From contig JAADHP010000167.1 of assembly GCA_013151785.1 (NCBI GenBank), positions 1-7,199 of the forward strand: a stretch of 7,199 bases of DNA, written 5' to 3'. A program made the translations under genes and the position numbers. Positions 1 to 6,339 of the stretch are shown here, piece by piece (position 1 is the first letter of the stretch; each line of letters starts with the position of its first letter). Under the pieces are notes generated by a model. The model made no database searches, was not told the origin of the DNA, and worked only from the letters and a program-made list of their open reading frames with translations. The DNA is from Nitrospirota bacterium (GTDB lineage: Bacteria > Nitrospirota > Thermodesulfovibrionia > Thermodesulfovibrionales > JdFR-85).

Positions 1-1059
1 CTTCTGTTTCTTCTGCATGTAATAGGATATCTTTTTCAGAAACTCTGTCAGCTCACCGGTGCTCTCACCCGTAATAATGGCAGCCTTGAACATATCATCG
101 AAGATTGTTGATTTTTTCAATGCCTCTGATAGTGATTTGCCTGTCTCTATCTCTGAGGTTAATCTATCAATCTCTTTGTGCAAGACAGTGTTTTTTATTA
201 TCCCCTTGGTTGCCCTGAGTGCCAGAACCATAGGGATGCCCTCCTGTAGTTGAAAGGCAAGTATCTCCGTTAGTCTTGCTATGGTGGCCTTTCTGTAGAG
301 TTCAATTCGTATCAGGAACTGGTCAACCTTGGCTTTAAATCCCAGCCTGTGAAAATAGTATCTCCTGAAGAGAAGAAACAGAAGGGTCAGGAGAATTATT
401 AAAATTAGTCCGTAACTCCTGAAGAACCCTCCTGCTGCAATAAGGAGTCTCGTAGACAGTGGTAGTTCTATCTTTACGGAGCTGAAAATTTTAAGCATCT
501 TTGGAACAACATATATCAGGAGAAATCCTACAATGCCACTTCCTATCAGGGCTACAATCATGGGATAGGTAAGGGCGCTTTTGAGTTTGGCTTCCTGTTC
601 TTTTTTCTGCTCTTCATGGTTTGCAATATCAAGCAGCAGATCAGCAAGCCCGCCTGTGGTCTCTGCAATTCGCACCATGTTAATATAGATCTCGGGGAAA
701 TAGCCTGAATATTTACGTAATGCCTCTGAGAATCTATTGCCCTCGGAGATATCCTTTTTTATCTCATTTAATATATCTGTGAGTCTCCTGTTTCCTGATT
801 GTCTGATGACAACATCAAGTGCCCTTGTCAAGGGAAGTCCACACTTCAGCATAATGCCGATCTGGAAGAATAGATATCCCACATCAGGTTTCCTTGAAAG
901 ACTGATGAGCCTGCGCTTTCCCCTCACAGGTTCCACAAGGAAGGGTAGTATCTCCCTGGCCCTTATGCTTTGCTGAGCAGTGTTGATATCAGGTGCCTCT
1001 AATATGCCTGTTATCTCTTTTCCGCTTTTATTGTAGCCTTTGTATTTATAAAGAGTCAT
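1..1059 (-). CDS. gspF: Type II secretion inner-membrane platform protein GspF (C-terminus cut by window edge)
   Basis: This is the polytopic inner-membrane platform protein that couples the GspE ATPase to pseudopilus assembly. The 353 visible codons read open from an ATG at 1059 to position 1. The family is usually about 400 aa, so roughly 50 residues, including the last membrane helix, are missing. A short N-terminal segment opens with MTLYKYKGYNKSGKEITG, typical of GspF/PilC. Two T2SF cytoplasmic domains follow, at about 62-185 and from about 263 to the end. Each has the repeated signature seen here as RIAETTGGLADLL (130-142) and ITGESTGELTEFL (329-341). Membrane segments lie at about 165-188 and 206-231. 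An in-frame TAG two codons upstream rules out a longer start. No convincing Shine-Dalgarno is visible, because the upstream gap is heptad repeat. The gene follows gspE by 36 bp. The family call is certain; GspF rather than PilC rests on the gspCDE neighbours. Confidence 0.94.
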   Translation of the reverse strand, partial: MTLYKYKGYNKSGKEITGILEAPDINTAQQSIRAREILPFLVEPVRGKRRLISLSRKPDVGYLFFQIGIMLKCGLPLTRALDVVIRQSGNRRLTDILNEIKKDISEGNRFSEALRKYSGYFPEIYINMVRIAETTGGLADLLLDIANHEEQKKEQEAKLKSALTYPMIVALIGSGIVGFLLIYVVPKMLKIFSSVKIELPLSTRLLIAAGGFFRSYGLILIILLTLLFLLFRRYYFHRLGFKAKVDQFLIRIELYRKATIARLTEILAFQLQEGIPMVLALRATKGIIKNTVLHKEIDRLTSEIETGKSLSEALKKSTIFDDMFKAAIITGESTGELTEFLKKISYYMQKKQK

Positions 1060-1060
1060 A

Positions 1061-1088
1061 TTCTACTTAACACTCACAACTCACCACT
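1061..1088 (-). repeat. Heptanucleotide tract (4 x AGTNNNN) in the gspE-gspF gap
   Basis: Read on the coding (minus) strand, the gap contains AGTGGTG, AGTTGTG, AGTGTTA and AGTAGAA: four consecutive 7-nt units that all begin AGT. They end one base before the gspF ATG, so the tract occupies the space where a ribosome binding site would normally lie. It resembles the 7-nt-phased tract inside gspD (5223-5303), whose units also begin AG. The similarity in period and phase is visible; membership of one dispersed repeat family is inference. Confidence 0.6.
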
Positions 1089-1095
1089 AAAAAAC

Positions 1096-2580
1096 TCATC
1101 CCTGTGTAGTTGCTGTAATCACCTCTTCCGGTGTGGTTATTCCTTTTCTAACAAGTTCTATTCCATGGGCAAACATGTCTTTCATTTTCTTCTGTCTCGC
1201 AAGTAGTTTAATCTGTGTTGAGCTTGGTTTTTTCATAATGAGTTTTCTCAGGTCGTCATCAATCAAAAGAAACTCGAATATACCTGTCCTTCCTCTGTAT
1301 CCTGTGTTAAGACATTCTTCGCAGCCTTTCCCCCTGGAATATCTGTCTATCTTTATACCCCTTTGTTCGAATATGTACTGGAGTTCATCCTCCAATGTTA
1401 CCTCTTCTTTACAGTTATTGCATATTTTTCTTACAAGACGCTGTCCGATAACAAGAAGCAGACTGCTTGAGATCAAGAATGGCTCAATATTCATATCCAC
1501 AAGTCGGGCCACTGCCGTAGGGGCATCGGAAGTGTGAAGTGTGGTCAAAACAAGATGACCTGTAAGAGATGCCTGTATGGCAGCCTCAGCAGTTTCCTCA
1601 TCCCTGATTTCACCAACGAGTATAATATCAGGGTCCTGTCTTAGAAAGGTTCTGATGGAACGTGCAAAGGTTACCCCTGTTGCAGGATTCACCTGTACCT
1701 GTGCAATGCCATCAACCCTGTATTCCACAGGGTCCTCAATAGTGACAATATTTATTGATTCATCCCTGATGTCATGTATGCATGCATATAATGTGGTGGT
1801 TTTACCACTGCCTGTGGGTCCTGTTACAAGGATTATCCCGTTTGGAGATCTGAGGAGCCGTTTAAGTATGCCCATTCTTTCAGGATCAAGGCCAAGACTT
1901 GAAAGATTAAGAATGGTTTCAGAACGCTGCAAAAGTCTCAACACTACTTTTTCCCCTGATGATGTGGGAATGGTGGAGACCCTGATATCTATAGTCTTCG
2001 TGCCAAACTGGATATTTATTCTTCCATCCTGAGGTCGTCTTGTTTCGGCTACATCCATGTTGGCCATTACCTTGATACGGGCAACAATAAAATCCTGCAG
2101 GCCTCTTTCAAGGGTCTTCACTGTTTTCAGTCTTCCATCGATACGGTATCTTACAATGAGATTCTTTTCTCGTCCTTCAATATGTATATCACTTGCTTCC
2201 GAGCGTATTGCGTTCATGATAAGCTGATTGACAAGTCTTACAACCGGCGCATCCTCACTGATGCCCTGAAGGATGTCATAATTCTCAGGTATGCTGATTG
2301 AGTCGTCTATCTCCATCTCAATATCTTCATCAAAGATATAAGAGAAATCCTCTGCTGTTTTAAGGAGTGTTTCCCTGTCAATGAATCTGCAGGTTGCTTT
2401 TCTGTTTGCACGAAGCGCAAGCAGAGTGGCCTTTCTCACGCCCTCATTATCACTGACAAGAAAGTATATATTCCCCTCATCAGCCTGAATAGGGAAAAAG
2501 TCAGACCTGTCCATATATTTCTTGTAGAGATGCAATATCTCGGAGGGTAGTTTGTCTATTTCAGGTATGATTCTGTTCAT
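1096..2580 (-). CDS. gspE: Type II secretion ATPase GspE
   Basis: This is the cytoplasmic hexameric secretion ATPase that drives pseudopilus extension through GspF (and GspL, not in the window). At 494 aa it is full length for the family. A short N-terminal domain (about 1-100) precedes the linking domain with RYRIDGRL (144-151). The catalytic core shows Walker A GPTGSGKT (254-261), the Asp box IVTIEDPVEY (278-287), Walker B ILVGEIRDEE (320-329) and the His box LTGHLVLTTLHTSDA (339-353). A zinc-binding tetracysteine module is complete: C387/C390 (CNNC) and C420/C423 (CEEC). The start is the first ATG of the open frame; M23 is possible but would remove part of the N-terminal domain. No Shine-Dalgarno is seen, and a TATAAT hexamer sits just upstream. 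PilB is the main alternative; the gspCD neighbours argue for GspE. Confidence 0.97.
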   Translation of the reverse strand: MNRIIPEIDKLPSEILHLYKKYMDRSDFFPIQADEGNIYFLVSDNEGVRKATLLALRANRKATCRFIDRETLLKTAEDFSYIFDEDIEMEIDDSISIPENYDILQGISEDAPVVRLVNQLIMNAIRSEASDIHIEGREKNLIVRYRIDGRLKTVKTLERGLQDFIVARIKVMANMDVAETRRPQDGRINIQFGTKTIDIRVSTIPTSSGEKVVLRLLQRSETILNLSSLGLDPERMGILKRLLRSPNGIILVTGPTGSGKTTTLYACIHDIRDESINIVTIEDPVEYRVDGIAQVQVNPATGVTFARSIRTFLRQDPDIILVGEIRDEETAEAAIQASLTGHLVLTTLHTSDAPTAVARLVDMNIEPFLISSSLLLVIGQRLVRKICNNCKEEVTLEDELQYIFEQRGIKIDRYSRGKGCEECLNTGYRGRTGIFEFLLIDDDLRKLIMKKPSSTQIKLLARQKKMKDMFAHGIELVRKGITTPEEVITATTQG

Positions 2581-2581
2581 A

Positions 2582-2594
2582 GTTATATTATAAC
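2582..2594 (-). promoter_or_regulatory. Palindromic TATAAT element directly upstream of the gspE start
   Basis: The minus strand reads GTTATAATATAAC, a perfect 6+1+6 palindrome, ending one base before the gspE ATG. It contains the -10 consensus TATAAT (2587-2592). If used, transcription would start at or next to the A of the ATG (about 2580), giving a leaderless gspE message. No good -35 is seen at 17 nt spacing (ATAGCT). It could also be a chance AT-rich match or an operator half of the adjacent fold. Confidence 0.3.
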
Positions 2595-2661
2595 CAAATC
2601 CAGCGATAAAGCTATAGCAGTGCTATCAGTTATTCGTTATTATTCTTACAGATGGATTTGG
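2594..2661. repeat. Nested inverted repeat in the gspD-gspE gap
   Basis: A perfect 9-bp inverted repeat, CCAAATCCA (2594-2602) and TGGATTTGG (2653-2661), encloses a partial match CGATAA/TTATTCG (2604-2609 and 2630-2636) and an inner 6-bp hairpin ATAGCA-g-TGCTAT (2614-2626). Together these could fold most of the 85-bp gap into a long stem in the mRNA or a cruciform in the DNA. No U-run follows on the gspE side, so it does not look like an intrinsic terminator. A role in mRNA processing or stability, or an origin as a small palindromic mobile element, is possible but unproven. Confidence 0.55.
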
Positions 2662-2665
2662 GATC

Positions 2666-5329
2666 TTAATAAGAATATATCAATGTATCAAGTCCCTCTT
2701 TCTGGAGTTGTTCCTTCATTGAGATAGCATCAAGAAGGGCATTAAAAGTGCCCACAAGCACCCTGTAACCTTTTTTTCTGGAGTCCTCTCGTATAATGGT
2801 CTGGTATCCTTTATCTGTCAGATCATGGTAGAGGTTATTCGCATTCTCCAGTGATCTGAAGAAACCTACCTGTATGGCATATTGTTTTTTTACAGGGACA
2901 GGAGGCATCTCAGCAGAGGATTCAGCCTGTTTATTGTCAGCACGCAACAGGGTTTCTTTCTGGCGGCTGGCTTTTACAGCCAGACGGTTCTGGATCTTTT
3001 CTTCAGGGTTCAATCTGAAAGGTTTATTTCTGTAATCCCTATTTGAATATCCAGGCTTTTCAGGGCTGTTTTCCCGGGTATCGGCCTTGTGGGAAGTAAT
3101 GATATCAGTTTCAGTGGAAATTTCCTTATCAGCTATATTCTCTGGTATATTCTCTGATGTTTCAGCATTACTGAAAAAGGGATTTTCAAATGATTCAGGA
3201 CTGTCAGGGAGGCTGTCAATTCTGGCAAGATCATAGTCCAGTTCAATATCCTTCCCCTTTTCCACCCTGTCTGGCGATTCTGCCTGTTCTTTTCTGTCCC
3301 GAGCATCAGTGGCATCCACCACCTTTGTGTTTTCATCTTCTGAGGACTGTTTTTCTATCCCTTCGTCTCTTTCATTGCCATCATATGAGGGGTTCATTTG
3401 CTGATTATAGCCCACAGCCTTTTGCTTTTCTCTTGTCAGTTCTTCCATATTACCCCTGGTTCTGATAATCCTGGTTGTGATAAAGACCATCATATTTGTC
3501 TTTTCCACTGTCTTGTCCTTGGATCTGAACAGCCATCCAAGGATTGGGATATCAGAAAGTATGGGCACCTTCGTTTCGGTTATGGAATTGTCATTTTTTA
3601 TCAAACCACTTATAACAACAGTCATATTGTTTTTTAATTTAACAGTGGTATTTGTACTCCTTGTGAGTGTAATAGGAGCTGAAGCAACACCTGTTGCTGT
3701 AGCAATGACCTTTTTTACCTCTTCTTTTATATTAAGCAATATGGTATCATTGTCCACTACATGGGGAAGTATCTTGAGCTTGATACCCACATCACGATAA
3801 TCAAAGGTCTGTATGGGGTTGTTGTTTGCATCAAACTTTTCACTTATAAGAAAGGGTCTGTTTTCACCCACGAATACCTCTGCCTCTTCATTGTCAAGCG
3901 TTAAAAGCTGTGGTTTTGAAAGTATATTTATCCCTGATTTTGATTTTATTGCATTCACCAGTGCCGTGAGTGTGGGGAATTTTACGCCTTCATAGGTGAT
4001 TACATTGCCAAGTATTCCAAGGGAAAACCCGCCAGGCAGTGCAGAGAGGTTGGGAGGCTTGCCTTCAAGTACAGGTGAGGAGAAATTCACTAAATCTCCA
4101 GTATTAAGAAAGGTTGCTGCGCCTGCTGTGTTCTTATCACCAGCACCAGCCAGCCATTCCACACCAAACTTGGCACCCTCTTCAAGGGTTGTTTCTATTA
4201 TCAGGGCCTCTACAAAGATCTGATCACGAGGAATATCAAGCTTTTCTATAAGTGATTCCACCCTTGCATAAACCTCTGGGTCACCCACAACAGAGATGGT
4301 ATTCGTGGCCTTGTCTGCAGCAACAATGGTTTTTTTCAATAAAGGTACCTTTCCCTTACCAGGTCTTGGCGTCATTTCAGATAGTATCTTGTTCAGGATC
4401 TTTTCCACATCCTCTGCCCTGGCATATTTTAGTTTAAATACCCGTGGCCTGGTGGCTGTCTCCTGAACCACATCAACTTTTGTGATGATCCTTTTTATGA
4501 TTGCCATGTCTTCAGGCATGGCAGCAACCACAACAGAGTTGGATGACCTGTCTGCCATGAATACAGGCATGACCTTTGAGTAGTGAAGTTTGTTGAGCCC
4601 TATAAAAAAGCTTTTTATAGAATTAATAAACTCTGAGGCCTGCGTGTATTTGAGGGGGAAGATTTCAATCTGTACCTCCTTTCCCATGGTGCTCAGTATA
4701 TTAATTATTTTTGATATATTCTTGAGGTTCTCTCCTTTGTCTTTTACAATAACGGTATTTATATTGGGTATAACCACAAAACGGCCGATGTCTGATTTCA
4801 TTATATTCAGGAAGCTTGAAAGTGCCTTGGCATCAATATGTTCAACCTGAAATACTGTTACAGATAATCTGTTTTCCTGGATTTTTTCTTTTTCAGTATA
4901 GGGAGATGGAAGTTTGAGGATGCCTCTTCTGTTCACAATATAGGTGATGCCGTTTTCAGTGGTCATCTCAAGATTGTTCATCCGAAGGACTGCATTAAGT
5001 ATTTTCAGCAGGCCCTTTTTTGAGAATTCTCTCCTGGCCTTAATGGTAACATTGCCTCTCAGGTGAGAAGGGTCATAGACAATATTGGTTCCTGTGTATT
5101 CTGAGACAAAATTCACAAAATCCAGAAGGGATATGTTCTCAAATCGCATCCCCACCTGCTGGGTCTTCTCTGCAAAGGCAGAGGAGGATAGTGGTGGAAT
5201 ACATAATATAAGGATTAAAAGTAGGCTACAGGCTACAGGTAATAGGCAAGAGGCGATAGGCAAGAGGCGATAGGCAAGAGCTATTACCGTTAGCCTTTTA
5301 CCTGTGATCTTTTGTCTGAAGCTGTTCAT
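2666..5329 (-). CDS. gspD: Type II secretion outer-membrane secretin GspD with C-terminal SPOR domain
   Basis: This secretin forms the multimeric outer-membrane channel of the type II system. Domains in order are: signal peptide 1-53, ending SSSAFA; N0 about 56-133; N1 about 154-214; N2 about 220-289; N3 about 294-367; secretin core about 370-622. The core contains the gate motif GGFSLGILG (433-441), VGENRPF (487-493) and the secretin signature ending VPILSDIPILGWLF (588-601). The C-terminus is unusual: an acidic low-complexity linker (about 623-814) and then a SPOR-type domain (about 815-887). At 887 aa it is about 200 residues longer than many GspD proteins. The ATG at 5329 has a GAGG Shine-Dalgarno 7 nt upstream, overlapping the gspC stop, so translational coupling is likely. 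A repeat element lies inside the signal-peptide coding region. No PilQ-type AMIN domain is seen. The GspD call is secure; the role of the SPOR extension is inferred. Confidence 0.96.
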   Translation of the reverse strand: MNSFRQKITGKRLTVIALAYRLLPIASCLLPVACSLLLILILCIPPLSSSAFAEKTQQVGMRFENISLLDFVNFVSEYTGTNIVYDPSHLRGNVTIKARREFSKKGLLKILNAVLRMNNLEMTTENGITYIVNRRGILKLPSPYTEKEKIQENRLSVTVFQVEHIDAKALSSFLNIMKSDIGRFVVIPNINTVIVKDKGENLKNISKIINILSTMGKEVQIEIFPLKYTQASEFINSIKSFFIGLNKLHYSKVMPVFMADRSSNSVVVAAMPEDMAIIKRIITKVDVVQETATRPRVFKLKYARAEDVEKILNKILSEMTPRPGKGKVPLLKKTIVAADKATNTISVVGDPEVYARVESLIEKLDIPRDQIFVEALIIETTLEEGAKFGVEWLAGAGDKNTAGAATFLNTGDLVNFSSPVLEGKPPNLSALPGGFSLGILGNVITYEGVKFPTLTALVNAIKSKSGINILSKPQLLTLDNEEAEVFVGENRPFLISEKFDANNNPIQTFDYRDVGIKLKILPHVVDNDTILLNIKEEVKKVIATATGVASAPITLTRSTNTTVKLKNNMTVVISGLIKNDNSITETKVPILSDIPILGWLFRSKDKTVEKTNMMVFITTRIIRTRGNMEELTREKQKAVGYNQQMNPSYDGNERDEGIEKQSSEDENTKVVDATDARDRKEQAESPDRVEKGKDIELDYDLARIDSLPDSPESFENPFFSNAETSENIPENIADKEISTETDIITSHKADTRENSPEKPGYSNRDYRNKPFRLNPEEKIQNRLAVKASRQKETLLRADNKQAESSAEMPPVPVKKQYAIQVGFFRSLENANNLYHDLTDKGYQTIIREDSRKKGYRVLVGTFNALLDAISMKEQLQKEGLDTLIYSY
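2669..2887 (-). other. SPOR (peptidoglycan-binding) domain at the GspD C-terminus
   Basis: Residues 815-887 of GspD fit the SPOR pattern: a first strand QYAIQVGFF, an NANNLYHDLTDKGY helix, then a second repeat KGYRVLVGTF followed by the helix around DAISMKEQLQKEGL and a final strand DTLIYSY. SPOR domains are known to bind glycan strands stripped of stem peptides, mainly at septa. In studied GspD proteins the C-terminal S-domain lies on the periplasmic side of the barrel and binds a pilotin, so a periplasmic SPOR here is topologically reasonable. The domain is recognised by eye and was not confirmed by a profile search. Confidence 0.85.
2888..3463 (-). other. Low-complexity acidic linker of GspD
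   Basis: Residues about 623-814 join the secretin core to the SPOR domain. They are rich in D, E, N, S, K and P, carry no hydrophobic stretch and look disordered. The first part is net acidic; the last part (about 765-800) is richer in K and R. If extended, about 190 residues could cover a long distance through the periplasm, which would suit a tether to peptidoglycan. No internal repeat was recognised. Confidence 0.7.
5223..5303. repeat. 81-bp heptad-repeat element with inverted arms, inside the gspD signal-peptide region
   Basis: On the plus strand eight 7-nt units run from 5223 to 5278: AGGCTAC twice, AGGTAAT, then AGGCAAG and AGGCGAT alternating to a final AGGCAAG. The arms AGGCTACAGGTAATAG (5230-5245) and CTATTACCGTTAGCCT (5281-5296) are inverted repeats matching at 14 of 16 positions. 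They enclose exactly 35 nt, which is five heptads. The right arm continues as opposite-strand heptads to about 5303. The element encodes about residues 10-36 of GspD and, being 81 nt (27 codons), keeps the frame. Removing it leaves a normal-looking 26-residue signal peptide. The structure is visible; an insertion history is inferred. Confidence 0.8.
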
Positions 5330-5331
5330 CC

Positions 5332-6213
5332 TTAATCCTCAATCTCTATAAACAATGTCTTCTTTGCACCCCTTCTCAGAAGGTCAATATTTACAGCAGT
5401 TATATCTTCCAGTTTTGAAAGCATCTCGATTGCCTTGTCAGGTGAGTCAATCTCTTCTCCGTTTATTCTCTGGAGTATATCGCCCGGACGAAGCCCCAAT
5501 TGATAAAGGAATGAGCCCCTCTTTAGCATGTTGATTCTGTAGCCAAGAAACTTGTCTTTCCTGTAGAAGGGAGATATTCGTACAGTTGTCAGGAGCTTGT
5601 TCAGATCCTTTGATTTTGATATTACCTCGCTTCTTTTGACCACTACCTTATCAAGTTTGGCCACTTTATTTGATTCTAAAACCGATCTGAAAGGAGTTGT
5701 TGTTTTTTTTGTTATCTCTTTTATCTTTTCAGGGAATTTGATAATTACACTGCCTGTGTTTCCCTTTAAAGTTATACCATCAAAGCTTACCGATATTAAC
5801 TTGTATCCTTTGATCCTTTGGCCTTTCTTGATGATAAAGATATTCCTGTCTTTTTTCAGAATAGCCACTGAATCTTTACCAACAATGGTTCCCACCAGTT
5901 CATAACCTGTCAGGGAGTCTTTCTGTAGGGGAACATTATTTCTATCAGTACCTGCAATATTTGCTTCTGTGCCCTTTTCAAGTTGAAGTATATTTTTCTC
6001 GGTAATATTTTTTACAAATATGTTTCTGTTTGTTGTGCTGTTCTTGATCTGTACAATGGCCGATGGAGGTTTTATATCAATCCTGTACAGGGTCAGATTA
6101 ACTATGGAAGACACAAGATAGGCAAATATTAGTCCTGTCAGCACAGGGTATATATACCTTGAGAGAATATATTCCCTCTCATAGAATTTTGATATTAATT
6201 CAACGTGACTCAT
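5332..6213 (-). CDS. gspC: Type II secretion protein GspC (inner-membrane connector with PDZ domain)
   Basis: GspC links the inner-membrane platform to the N0 domain of the secretin and helps in substrate recognition. The 293-aa protein has a short cytoplasmic N-terminus, one membrane helix at about 21-43 (YPVLTGLIFAYLVSSIVNLT) and a periplasmic linker. An HR-type domain follows at about 102-161 (YELVGTIVGKDSVAILKK, then IKKGQRIKGYKL). The C-terminal PDZ domain at about 211-291 includes the segment YQLGLRPGDILQRINGEEI. Length and domain order are typical of the PDZ form of GspC. The ATG at 6213 is the first start in the frame; upstream codons give no other usual start, and no strong Shine-Dalgarno is seen. 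It lies 2 bp before gspD and about 30 nt downstream of a predicted transcription start, so it is probably the first gene of the operon. Confidence 0.9.
   Translation of the reverse strand: MSHVELISKFYEREYILSRYIYPVLTGLIFAYLVSSIVNLTLYRIDIKPPSAIVQIKNSTTNRNIFVKNITEKNILQLEKGTEANIAGTDRNNVPLQKDSLTGYELVGTIVGKDSVAILKKDRNIFIIKKGQRIKGYKLISVSFDGITLKGNTGSVIIKFPEKIKEITKKTTTPFRSVLESNKVAKLDKVVVKRSEVISKSKDLNKLLTTVRISPFYRKDKFLGYRINMLKRGSFLYQLGLRPGDILQRINGEEIDSPDKAIEMLSKLEDITAVNIDLLRRGAKKTLFIEIED
5337..5340 (-). promoter_or_regulatory. Shine-Dalgarno of gspD overlapping the gspC end
   Basis: The minus strand reads GAGGATTAAGGATG: GAGG sits 7 nt before the gspD ATG and lies within the last codons of gspC, whose TAA stop is 2 nt before the ATG. 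This fixes the gspD start and suggests translational coupling of secretin to GspC. It is the only clear ribosome binding site among the four gsp genes seen here. Confidence 0.75.
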
Positions 6214-6249
6214 AGCCGTAAAAATGCAATGCCTTATTCTAACAAAATC

Positions 6250-6278
6250 ATTATACCATAGGAGGTTAAAATATTAAA
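6250..6278 (-). promoter_or_regulatory. Probable sigma70-type promoter of the gspCDEF operon
   Basis: The minus strand carries TGGTATAAT (6250-6258), a perfect extended -10 box. At 17 nt spacing lies a weak -35, TTTAAT (6273-6278), matching 3 of 6 consensus bases, as is common with extended -10 promoters. The predicted transcription start is near 6243, leaving a leader of about 30 nt before gspC. A 7-bp inverted repeat overlaps the -35. Confidence 0.55.
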
Positions 6279-6296
6279 GTGCTAAATATACTTTAA
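6274..6296. repeat. AT-rich inverted repeat between glmS and gspC (weak terminator or operator)
   Basis: TTAAAGT (6274-6280) and ACTTTAA (6290-6296) form a perfect 7-bp inverted repeat with a 9-nt loop. On the minus strand it is followed by TATTTT, so it could act as a weak intrinsic terminator for glmS, 44 nt past its stop. The stem has only one G-C pair, so termination would be poor. Because it overlaps the -35 of the predicted gsp promoter, it could instead be a repressor site. Confidence 0.35.
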
Positions 6297-6339
6297 GGAA
6301 TTGTTTGAAAGATTCTGTTAAATAATAGAAAGGAAATTC

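Noticed and set aside
1577..2032. Plus-strand open frame of 151 aa opposite gspE
   Set aside because: It lies wholly antisense to the conserved ATPase core, has no recognisable motif or ribosome binding site, and has serine- and valine-rich shadow composition.
3133..3465. Overlapping short frames on both strands within the gspD linker
   Set aside because: Out-of-frame shadows of a low-complexity coding region; proteins have no family resemblance and gspD is continuous through it.
5223..5303. CRISPR-like array
   Set aside because: Units are 7 nt with no spacers and lie inside a coding region, so this is a short tandem repeat, not a CRISPR.
5703..5710. Run of eight T (eight A in the gspC coding strand) as a programmed frameshift site
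   Set aside because: The gspC frame is intact through it and continues into a full PDZ domain; there is no sign of a functional alternative product.
1..6213. Type IV pilus (pilBCQ) cluster instead of type II secretion
   Set aside because: A PDZ-containing GspC, a GspD-type N0-N3 secretin without AMIN domain, and the C-D-E-F order point to type II secretion.
6257..6272. GGAGG motif on the plus strand as a Shine-Dalgarno
   Set aside because: No start codon at suitable spacing and no open frame follows; it is the complement of the gsp promoter spacer.
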